From assembly GCA_964520525.1 (NCBI GenBank), contig CAZFNR010000011.1:1-47779 (forward strand): a stretch of DNA of 47,779 bases, written 5' to 3'. Below are positions 1 to 5,729 of the stretch, piece by piece; positions within the stretch are counted from its first letter, which is position 1, and every line of letters starts with the position of its first letter. This stretch comes from JAJPXC01 sp964520525 (GTDB lineage: Bacteria; Bacteroidota; Bacteroidia; Bacteroidales; Muribaculaceae). Below the pieces are notes generated by a model. It saw only the letters and a list, made by a program, of their open reading frames with translations, was not told the origin of the DNA and did not search any database. Both the position numbers and the translations under genes were made by a program.

Positions 1-1141
1 CTTCAATATCTTCCCAGGGGTCTTTCTTGAGCTGTTTCAAGCCAAGCGACATCTTACGCTCTTCGCGGTCGAGGGTGAGGATAACGGCTTCGATTTCGTC
101 GCCGACTTTCATGAAGTCCTGAGCTGAACGGAGGTGCTGTGACCACGACATTTCTGAAACGTGGATAAGACCCTCTACACCGGGGGCGATTTCAACGAAT
201 GCGCCATAGTCGGCCATAACCACTACGCGGCCTTTAACCTTGTCGCCAACCTTGAGGTCTGCGCTAAGCGCATCCCAGGGATGGGGCTGGAGTTGCTTCA
301 AGCCGAGAGCGATACGTTTTTTCTCGTCGTCGAAGTCGAGGATAACGACGTTGAGTTTCTGGTCGAGAGAAACCACTTCCTCGGGGTGACTTACGCGGCC
401 CCAAGAGAGGTCGGTGATGTGGATAAGACCGTCAACGCCGCCGAGGTCGATGAACACACCGTAAGAAGTGATGTTCTTGACAGTACCCTCGAGCACCTGA
501 CCTTTTTCGAGCTTAGCGATGATTTCGCGTTTTTGCTGCTCAAGCTCAGCCTCGATGAGCGCTTTATGCGATACAACGACGTTTTTGAACTCTTGGTTGA
601 TTTTAACGACCTTGAATTCCATAGTCTTACCGACGAAGATGTCGTAGTCGCGGATGGGTTTAACGTCGATTTGTGAACCGGGGAGGAATGCCTCGATACC
701 AAACACGTCGACAATCATACCGCCCTTAGTGCGGCACTTGATGTAACCCTTGATGATTTCATCTTTTTCAAGAGCCTCGTTAACACGCTCCCATGAGCGT
801 GATGCGCGAGCCTTGCGGTGAGAGAGGATGAGCTGACCCTTGCTGTCTTCCTGATTTTCGATGAAAACCTCTACTACGTCGCCCACCTTGATGTCGGGGT
901 TATAGCGGAATTCGCTTACGGGGATGATGCCATCGCTCTTGTAGCCGATGTTAACCACAGCCTCACGCTTGTTGAGGGAGATGATGGTACCTTCGATTAC
1001 CTCCTTGTCTTTGACGGTATTGAGCGATTCGTCATAAGTTTTGGTGAGTTCCTCGCGAGACTTCTCACCATTGGTTTCGCCTTTCTCGTAGGCGTCCCAA
1101 TCGAAATCTTCGATTGGAGAATTTTTTACTTCTTCAGTCAT
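1..1141 (-). CDS. rpsA: 30S ribosomal protein S1, N-terminal part (runs off window)
   Basis: Reading the minus strand from the ATG at 1141 gives an uninterrupted frame of 380 codons to the window edge, beginning MTEEVKNSPIEDFDWDAYEK. It contains about four consecutive S1 RNA-binding repeats (roughly residues 47-113, 130-196, 213-283 and 300-370); the third and fourth carry the typical GVFIDLGGVDGLIH and GAFVEIAPGVEGLIH segments. S1 binds mRNA on the small ribosomal subunit and helps load messages, which matters in Bacteroidota where Shine-Dalgarno pairing is rarely used. The C-terminal repeats lie beyond position 1. A promoter-like site and a small GC hairpin precede the gene. Identification is very secure. 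Confidence 0.97.
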   Translation of the reverse strand, partial: MTEEVKNSPIEDFDWDAYEKGETNGEKSREELTKTYDESLNTVKDKEVIEGTIISLNKREAVVNIGYKSDGIIPVSEFRYNPDIKVGDVVEVFIENQEDSKGQLILSHRKARASRSWERVNEALEKDEIIKGYIKCRTKGGMIVDVFGIEAFLPGSQIDVKPIRDYDIFVGKTMEFKVVKINQEFKNVVVSHKALIEAELEQQKREIIAKLEKGQVLEGTVKNITSYGVFIDLGGVDGLIHITDLSWGRVSHPEEVVSLDQKLNVVILDFDDEKKRIALGLKQLQPHPWDALSADLKVGDKVKGRVVVMADYGAFVEIAPGVEGLIHVSEMSWSQHLRSAQDFMKVGDEIEAVILTLDREERKMSLGLKQLKKDPWEDIE

Positions 1142-1174
1142 TTAATTGGTTAATAAATTGGGTTAATTAATTGA

Positions 1175-1195
1175 CCGGGAACAAAGCGCACCCGG
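1175..1195 (-). other. small GC hairpin in the rpsA leader
   Basis: CCGGG (1175-1179) and CCCGG (1191-1195) are perfectly complementary around an 11-base loop, between the predicted promoter and the rpsA start. Autogenous control by S1 binding its own leader is known in other bacteria; whether this small stem takes part is only a suggestion. Confidence 0.35.
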
Positions 1196-1206
1196 ACTTT
1201 CAATCG

Positions 1207-1236
1207 CGAAGTTACACATATTTTTCTATTTATCAA
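1207..1236 (-). promoter_or_regulatory. Bacteroidota-type promoter for rpsA
   Basis: On the minus strand a TTG (1236-1234) lies 19 bases before TAACTTCG (1214-1207), one base off the TAnnTTTG consensus. It sits about 65 bases upstream of the rpsA ATG, so it predicts a leader of about 60 nt. Confidence 0.5.
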
Positions 1237-1276
1237 CTCTTTTCGTCACTAAGTTTTCTCCCCTAAGTTATTTCTC

Positions 1277-1480
1277 ATGAAAGGCATAATTCGCTCAATC
1301 AGCAACGATATTTTGATGTGCCGACGAGCGACAATCGAGACTACCAATGACGAGCTAAAAAAAATACAGCATAAATTGAGCGCTCACGACATCGTTCGCC
1401 CACAAATCCTATTGGAGATACAACAATTGATTTTCTGCGATCAGCGCAAGTGTCAGCGGCAGAATACAAAAAGCGATTGA
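1277..1480 (+). CDS. possible small hypothetical protein
   Basis: A 67-codon frame from an ATG, in the gap between the divergent rpsA start and the DUF2795 gene that faces it. The product is basic and Ile/Gln-rich with no recognised motif, signal peptide or membrane segment, and I recognise no family. The region is AT-rich and no good TAnnTTTG site precedes it. Its stop codon falls inside a long inverted repeat that could end transcription. It may be a real small gene, a decayed gene, or chance. Low confidence. Confidence 0.22.
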   Translation: MKGIIRSISNDILMCRRATIETTNDELKKIQHKLSAHDIVRPQILLEIQQLIFCDQRKCQRQNTKSD

Positions 1481-1510
1481 CAAGTTTATTTCGAGGCTCG
1501 CCAATCGCTT
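1471..1510. terminator. possible bidirectional terminator
   Basis: AAGCGATTG (1471-1479) and CAATCGCTT (1502-1510) form a 9-bp perfect inverted repeat with a 22-base loop, followed on the plus strand by a T-rich stretch. It lies between the small plus-strand frame and the end of the minus-strand DUF2795 gene. The long loop makes it weaker than a classic terminator. Confidence 0.35.
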
Positions 1511-1539
1511 GTATTTTATTTGCGTTTTAAAATCTCTGT

Positions 1540-1761
1540 TTAATATTCATCTTCGTTGAAGAAGAAGTCTTCTTTGCTGGGGTAGTCGGGCCAGATATCT
1601 TCGATACATTCATAAGTGTCGCCTTCATCCTCCATCTCCTGTAGGTTTTCGATGACTTCGAGGGGCGCGCCCGACCGCATCGCATAGTCAATCAGTTCCT
1701 CTTTTGTTGCCGGCCACGGTGCGTCTTCGAGCTTCGAGGCCAATTCAAGTGTCCAGTACAT
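1540..1761 (-). CDS. DUF2795 domain protein
   Basis: A 73-residue acidic protein beginning MYWTLELASKLEDAPWPATK, with a core around PATKEELIDYAMRSGAPLEVIENLQ and a C-terminus rich in Asp, Glu and Phe. This is the usual size and layout of the short DUF2795 proteins widespread in Bacteroidota; their molecular role is unknown. There is no signal peptide or membrane segment, so it should be cytosolic. It lies 79 bp downstream of the adenosyltransferase gene on the same strand and may be read with it. Recognition of the family is secure, function is not. Confidence 0.85.
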   Translation of the reverse strand: MYWTLELASKLEDAPWPATKEELIDYAMRSGAPLEVIENLQEMEDEGDTYECIEDIWPDYPSKEDFFFNEDEY

Positions 1762-1840
1762 AGTGTCTATTCGTGTGATGTAAAAAATGAATTTTGTCGT
1801 TGTTTATTTTGGTGGCGCAAAAGTAGTCATTTTCCGATAA

Positions 1841-2410
1841 CTAACAATCTTTATTCCAAAATATTTCTTCGACCTGCGCATTGACGTTCATGAATCGCGC
1901 GAGAACGAACAGGTAATCACTTAGTCGGTTTATGAATTTCAGGAGTATCGGGTCGACGTAGGTCACGTCGGAGATGTTGACTATGCGCCGTTCGCTGCGG
2001 CGGCACATGGTGCGGCAGACATGAGCGTGCGCGGCTGTGCGGGTGCCTGCGGGCAGCACGAAGTTACTGAGCGGCGGGAGGTGGGAGTCGAGCGTGTCAA
2101 TCATTGTCTCAATGCGCTCGATATCGTCGTTTGACAGTCCGTTGCATTGAGTCATGTCGCCGTCGGGGTTGTCGGTGGCGAGGTATGCGCCGATGTTGAA
2201 CAGTTTGTTTTGCACGAAGTGGAGCAGGTCGACCTGTTCGGGCCCGAGAGTCGATGACGTCGCGAGCAGTCCGAGGTTTGAATTGAGTTCATCGACCGAG
2301 CCGTAGGCTTCGATGCGTATGTCGTTTTTCTTAACTCGTTTTCCGCCGACGAGCGACGTTGCGCCGGTGTCGCCGGTGCGGGTGTAGACAGGACTTCTTT
2401 TCATTTTCAA
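1841..2410 (-). CDS. cob(I)yrinic acid a,c-diamide adenosyltransferase, PduO type
   Basis: The 189-residue product transfers the adenosyl group of ATP to reduced cobalamin to make adenosylcobalamin. The N-terminal TRTGDTGATSLVGGKRVKK segment (about residues 10-28) is the ATP-binding signature of the PduO/MMAB family, followed by the YGSVDELNS motif. The C-terminal RRSERR and FINRLSDYLFVLAR segments complete the five-helix bundle. Length fits the family. The start codon overlaps the stop of the upstream LOG-family gene by 4 bp, so the two are translationally coupled. Adenosylcobalamin serves mutases such as methylmalonyl-CoA mutase (not in the window); MetH nearby uses methylcobalamin instead. 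Cytosolic. Two Met codons lie at the start (residues 1 and 3) and either could be used. Confidence 0.93.
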   Translation of the reverse strand: MKMKRSPVYTRTGDTGATSLVGGKRVKKNDIRIEAYGSVDELNSNLGLLATSSTLGPEQVDLLHFVQNKLFNIGAYLATDNPDGDMTQCNGLSNDDIERIETMIDTLDSHLPPLSNFVLPAGTRTAAHAHVCRTMCRRSERRIVNISDVTYVDPILLKFINRLSDYLFVLARFMNVNAQVEEIFWNKDC

Positions 2411-2955
2411 TTTTGATTTTTGATTTCGTTTTCAATCATTGTGCGGCATTCGTCAACATCGCGGGCCACTTTGATGCGGTCGAGTTGCCCCGGGTCGAGC
2501 AGGGAGTGGTCAACCATACGCCTCAACTGTTGGAGCGTCGGGTCGTAGAGGCCGTCATGGTTGAGCACGATGATGGGTTTGTGCATATCGGAAGTGAAAG
2601 TGAGGAATGAGAATGTCGAAATCCATTCGTCGAGGGTGCCGTACCCCCCGGGCAAGACGACGAATATGTCACTCATCAGCTCCATCTTTGCCTTACGGTC
2701 GTTGAGGTCGAAGGCGAGCACGTTTTCGTCGTTGACGGGATTGATATAGTCTTTGCGCTTGATTGGCACGACGCCTACCACTCGCCCGCCTGCCTCTTTT
2801 GCGGCGTCGGCGGCTATGCGCATCATACCGAGTTTGATACCGCCATAGACCATGGTGCATCCTAATTCTGCCACGCAACGCCCAATCAGTTCAGCATCGC
2901 GCCGGTACGCGCCGGAAATGTCGTCTTTGGATGAACAGTATACTGCGATTCTCAT
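2407..2955 (-). CDS. LOG-family (TIGR00730) Rossmann-fold protein, probable nucleoside 5'-monophosphate phosphoribohydrolase
   Basis: A 182-residue protein starting MRIAVYCSSKDDIS. The PGGYGTLDEW motif is the hallmark of the LOG (lonely guy) family, where it forms the phosphoribohydrolase active site; an upstream GGIKLGMM segment matches the nucleotide-binding loop. In plants and some bacteria these enzymes release cytokinin-type bases from nucleotides; in gut bacteria the substrate is uncertain, and AMP hydrolysis or purine salvage is possible. I chose the ATG at 2955 because the family begins there and a promoter sits just upstream; an in-frame extension to 3174 runs into the divergent gene and is not expected to be coding. 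It overlaps the adenosyltransferase gene by 4 bp. The first 28 codons are duplicated at 3649-3734. Confidence 0.9.
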   Translation of the reverse strand: MRIAVYCSSKDDISGAYRRDAELIGRCVAELGCTMVYGGIKLGMMRIAADAAKEAGGRVVGVVPIKRKDYINPVNDENVLAFDLNDRKAKMELMSDIFVVLPGGYGTLDEWISTFSFLTFTSDMHKPIIVLNHDGLYDPTLQQLRRMVDHSLLDPGQLDRIKVARDVDECRTMIENEIKNQN

Positions 2956-2979
2956 TTTAACACTTATTGTTTGGGGACG

Positions 2980-3009
2980 CAAAAATATGTAAATTATTCC
3001 GAGTGGCAA
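2980..3009 (-). promoter_or_regulatory. Bacteroidota-type promoter for the LOG-family gene
   Basis: On the minus strand TTG (3009-3007) is exactly 19 bases before TATTTTTG (2987-2980), 24 bases upstream of the ATG at 2955. The whole site is repeated 779 bp downstream (3759-3788) in the second duplication copy. Confidence 0.65.
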
Positions 3010-3091
3010 TAAATTGTCGACTTTGTTAGGCATTATTAACGAAAAATTTCCGTAATTGCGGCGCGTGGTTATCTGAACGATACATTTTTTG

Positions 3092-3099
3092 TAACTTTG
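3092..3099 (+). promoter_or_regulatory. -7 promoter element (copy 1) of the U32-family gene
   Basis: A perfect TAACTTTG ends 6 bases before the ATG at 3106, so transcription would start at or within a few bases of the start codon and the message would be nearly leaderless. No clear TTTG box lies 19-20 bases upstream. Confidence 0.5.
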
Positions 3100-3105
3100 C
3101 GGGGC

Positions 3106-3771
3106 ATGAAAAGAATTGATTTTGAAATAATGGCCCCCGTGGGGAGCTTTGAGTCGCTCCACGCCGCTATCCAAAGCGGGGCCGATGCCATATATTTCGG
3201 TGTCGAGGGGCTAAACATGAGGGCGCGGTCGTCGGTCAACTTCACGCTTGACGATTTGCGTTCGATTGCCGCGGTTTGCTCCGAGCATGGTGTGAAAAGC
3301 TATCTGACGGTCAACACAGTGCTTTATGACAACGATTTGTCGACTTGCCATGCGATTATCGACGCTGTCAAGGAGTCGGGTGTCTCAGCCATCATCGCCT
3401 CTGACATCGCCGCCATACTCTACGCCCGTTCCGTGGGTGTCGAAGTCCACATATCGACGCAGTGCAACATCACCAACATCGAAGCTGTGAAGTTTTACGC
3501 GCAGTGGGCCGACGTCGTGGTGCTTGCCCGCGAGCTAAATCTCGACCAGGTATCAGCCATTTCCAAGGCGATTATCGAGGATGATGTGCGCGGTCCGGGG
3601 GGTGAGCTTGTAAGAATCGAGATGTTTTGCCACGGAGCATTGTGCATGGCCACGCAACGCCCAATCAGTTCAGCATCGCGCCGGTACGCGCCGGAAATGT
3701 CGTCTTTGGATGAACAGTATACTGCGATTCTCATTTTAACACTTATTGTTTGGGGACGCAAAAATATGTAA
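3106..3771 (+). pseudogene. truncated 5' copy of the U32-family gene (duplication product)
   Basis: The first 181 codons are identical to those of the intact gene at 3885-5135. The frame then crosses the duplication junction at 3648/3649 inside the U32 signature, just after GALCMA, and continues for 40 codons through antisense LOG and promoter sequence to a stop at 3771. The hybrid lacks the rest of the signature (the SGKC part) and the whole C-terminal half, so an active protein is unlikely. It keeps its own -7 element and could be transcribed, with read-through into the intact copy. No frameshift or point decay is visible, consistent with recent origin. Confidence 0.88.
3495..3734 (-). pseudogene. 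truncated 5' copy of the LOG-family gene (duplication product)
   Basis: Starting at the duplicated ATG (3734), the minus-strand frame has the first 28 residues of the LOG protein and then, past the duplication junction at 3649, runs antisense through the broken U32 copy to a stop at 3495. It lacks the PGGYGTLDEW active-site motif and cannot be functional. It has a full duplicated promoter at 3759-3788 pointing towards the intact LOG gene. Confidence 0.85.
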
Positions 3772-3788
3772 ATTATTCCGAGTGGCAA
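3759..3788 (-). promoter_or_regulatory. duplicated promoter of the LOG-family gene (copy 2)
   Basis: Exact second copy of TTG-N19-TATTTTTG from 2980-3009. It would drive the truncated LOG copy antisense to the truncated U32 copy. Confidence 0.55.
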
Positions 3789-3870
3789 TAAATTGTCGAC
3801 TTTGTTAGGCATTATTAACGAAAAATTTCCGTAATTGCGGCGCGTGGTTATCTGAACGATACATTTTTTG

Positions 3871-3878
3871 TAACTTTG
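3871..3878 (+). promoter_or_regulatory. -7 promoter element of the intact U32-family gene
   Basis: TAACTTTG ends 6 bases before the ATG at 3885, predicting a leaderless or nearly leaderless mRNA. It is identical to the copy at 3092-3099. Confidence 0.5.
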
Positions 3879-3884
3879 CGGGGC

Positions 3885-5135
3885 ATGAAAAGAATTGATT
3901 TTGAAATAATGGCCCCCGTGGGGAGCTTTGAGTCGCTCCACGCCGCTATCCAAAGCGGGGCCGATGCCATATATTTCGGTGTCGAGGGGCTAAACATGAG
4001 GGCGCGGTCGTCGGTCAACTTCACGCTTGACGATTTGCGTTCGATTGCCGCGGTTTGCTCCGAGCATGGTGTGAAAAGCTATCTGACGGTCAACACAGTG
4101 CTTTATGACAACGATTTGTCGACTTGCCATGCGATTATCGACGCTGTCAAGGAGTCGGGTGTCTCAGCCATCATCGCCTCTGACATCGCCGCCATACTCT
4201 ACGCCCGTTCCGTGGGTGTCGAAGTCCACATATCGACGCAGTGCAACATCACCAACATCGAAGCTGTGAAGTTTTACGCGCAGTGGGCCGACGTCGTGGT
4301 GCTTGCCCGCGAGCTAAATCTCGACCAGGTATCAGCCATTTCCAAGGCGATTATCGAGGATGATGTGCGCGGTCCGGGGGGTGAGCTTGTAAGAATCGAG
4401 ATGTTTTGCCACGGAGCATTGTGCATGGCGGTGTCGGGCAAGTGCTATCTGAGCCTTCACGAGATGAACTCGAGCGCCAACCGTGGGGCTTGCACCCAGA
4501 TATGCCGCCGGAGCTACACTGTACGCGACCGCGAGACCGGCGATGAGCTTGATGTCGAGAACAAATACATAATGTCGCCCAAAGATTTGAAGACAATTCA
4601 TTTCATCAACAAGATGGCCGATGCCGGGGTGAGGGTGTTCAAAATCGAGGGCCGCGCCCGCGGTCCCGAATATGTCAAGACCGCCGTGGAGTGCTATGAC
4701 GAGGCTTTGCGCGCCGTCTGCGACGGCAGCTATGGCGATAACCTCACAGCCGACTGGGATGAGCGTCTTGGCCGCATATTCAATCGGGGATTCTGGAACG
4801 GCTATTATCTCGGGCAGCGTCTTGGCGAGTGGTCGAGCAAATACGGCTCATCGGCCACGCGTGTCAAGGTCTATGCCGCCAAGGGTGTGCGCTATTTCTC
4901 CAACATCGGTGTTGCCGAGTTCCTGATGGAGAGCGGGGAGCTGTCGGTGGGCGACGAGGTCGTTATCACCGGGCCTACTACCGGCGCGCTTATCATCAAA
5001 GTCGAGGAAATCCGTGTGGGGCTAAAGCCGGTGGAGCGGGCTGTCAAAGGCGACAGTTTCTCGATTCCGGTGCCTGCCAAGATAAGGCCGAGCGACCGCT
5101 TGTATATATGGAAGGATACGGGTGTCAAACCTTAG
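3885..5135 (+). CDS. peptidase U32 family protein (TrhP/YegQ-like, probable tRNA U34 hydroxylation factor)
   Basis: A 416-residue protein starting MKRIDFEIMAPVGSFES, with the family N-terminus (APVGSFESLHAAIQSGADAIYFG) and the U32 signature EMFCHGALCMAVSGKC around residues 172-187. A second cysteine pair follows at RGACTQICRRSY. Family members such as E. coli TrhP, once called collagenases, are needed for prephenate-dependent 5-hydroxyuridine formation at the tRNA wobble position; other U32 proteins serve in ubiquinone or rRNA modification, so the exact substrate is inferred. I chose the ATG at 3885; a TTG at 3876 lies inside the promoter element. Length fits short family members. The first 181 codons lie in the 779-bp duplication. 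Cytosolic. Confidence 0.9.
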   Translation: MKRIDFEIMAPVGSFESLHAAIQSGADAIYFGVEGLNMRARSSVNFTLDDLRSIAAVCSEHGVKSYLTVNTVLYDNDLSTCHAIIDAVKESGVSAIIASDIAAILYARSVGVEVHISTQCNITNIEAVKFYAQWADVVVLARELNLDQVSAISKAIIEDDVRGPGGELVRIEMFCHGALCMAVSGKCYLSLHEMNSSANRGACTQICRRSYTVRDRETGDELDVENKYIMSPKDLKTIHFINKMADAGVRVFKIEGRARGPEYVKTAVECYDEALRAVCDGSYGDNLTADWDERLGRIFNRGFWNGYYLGQRLGEWSSKYGSSATRVKVYAAKGVRYFSNIGVAEFLMESGELSVGDEVVITGPTTGALIIKVEEIRVGLKPVERAVKGDSFSIPVPAKIRPSDRLYIWKDTGVKP

Positions 5136-5232
5136 CGAGCATTAATGCATGAAAATGGCGCGGGCTCTTTGAGCGTCAGCCCCGATGATTAGGGTTGAGA
5201 CTTTGGCCAAAGCGGCAATATTGATGGAATAG

Positions 5233-5276
5233 TTGGTAGATTAGCAAAAAACAATTAATTTTGGCCAATAATTTTG
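5233..5276 (+). promoter_or_regulatory. promoter region with two -7 elements
   Basis: TTG (5233-5235) lies 20 bases before TAATTTTG (5256-5263). A second perfect TAATTTTG at 5269-5276 ends only 5 bases before the ATG at 5282. The first has the upstream box and gives a leader of about 10-15 nt. Confidence 0.5.
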
Positions 5277-5281
5277 ATTAG

Positions 5282-5611
5282 ATGCGACGTTTCATTCCGC
5301 TCATAGTATTCTGCGCCACGGCCATATCCACGGTTGCCGCAGCCAATGGCTGGGAGGCTACCGACAAAACCTTGCCGGCTGCCGAGCGGGCTGTCGCCGA
5401 ACGCACCGACGCTGACACCCCTGAGGTGTGGGTAAAAGACGGGTACATCTACATCACGTCGCAGCGGCCTGTGACGGTCAAGATTTTCTCTATCCTCGGC
5501 CAGCAGATTTCGCAAGAGTCGGTCCCGGCCGGGACTTACCGCCTGCATCTCGCGTCACGCGGCATTTACATCCTCCGTGCCGGCACCCTTACACGCCGCA
5601 TCACTCTCTGA
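5282..5611 (+). CDS. small secreted protein consisting of a signal peptide and a T9SS type A sorting domain
   Basis: The 109-residue protein has an N-terminal signal peptide (MRRFIPLIVFCATAISTVAAA, cleavage near residue 21) and a short acidic linker. From about residue 48 it carries a C-terminal domain of the T9SS type A kind: VKDGYIYITS, then VKIFSILGQQI, then PAGTYRLHLASRGIYILRAG and a final RRITL. In normal cargo this domain directs export across the outer membrane by the type IX system and is then cut off by PorU. Here almost nothing else remains, so there is no obvious passenger. The porP-N genes in this window would supply the machinery. It could be a remnant of a larger cargo gene, a decoy or a small surface protein. 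It has its own promoter, and no frameshift is visible just upstream. Confidence 0.8.
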   Translation: MRRFIPLIVFCATAISTVAAANGWEATDKTLPAAERAVAERTDADTPEVWVKDGYIYITSQRPVTVKIFSILGQQISQESVPAGTYRLHLASRGIYILRAGTLTRRITL

Positions 5612-5673
5612 TTTATACCATATTAGCAGTTTGCGGGAATCCCCTCCCCGCCTCCGGACAGACATCCGTGATG

Positions 5674-5704
5674 TTTGGGGTTTGGTTGTTATGTTGTATC
5701 TTTG
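5674..5704 (+). promoter_or_regulatory. canonical Bacteroidota promoter for metH
   Basis: TTTG (5674-5677), exactly 19 bases, TATCTTTG (5697-5704): a full match to consensus. It lies 25 bases upstream of the metH ATG. No cobalamin or SAM riboswitch fits in the remaining leader. Confidence 0.75.
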
Positions 5705-5729
5705 TGGCGCTAAATAATTACGGATTGTC

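Larger units (their letters stand above)
2870..3648. repeat. 779-bp exact tandem duplication, copy 1
   Basis: Positions 2870-3648 match 3649-4427 base for base by my line-by-line comparison. The unit spans the first 28 codons of the LOG gene, the divergent promoter region and the first 181 codons of the U32-family gene. The junction shows only a 2-bp shared GC at the two edges. Copy 1 keeps the intact LOG gene and holds the broken U32 copy. Confidence 0.97.
3649..4427. repeat. 779-bp exact tandem duplication, copy 2
   Basis: Direct repeat of 2870-3648 in the same orientation with no spacer. Copy 2 keeps the intact U32-family gene and holds the broken LOG copy. Identity of the copies means either a very recent duplication or an assembly error. 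Confidence 0.97.

Noticed and set aside
161..676. 171-codon plus-strand open frame at the left edge
   Set aside because: It is the antisense of rpsA, which reads clearly as S1 repeats on the minus strand.
2956..3174. N-terminal extension of the LOG-family protein to 3174
   Set aside because: It would cross its own promoter and the start of the divergent gene; the family begins at the ATG at 2955.
5612..5729. Possible cobalamin or SAM riboswitch before metH
   Set aside because: The promoter at 5674-5704 leaves a leader of about 20 nt, too short, and no B12-box or SAM motif is seen.
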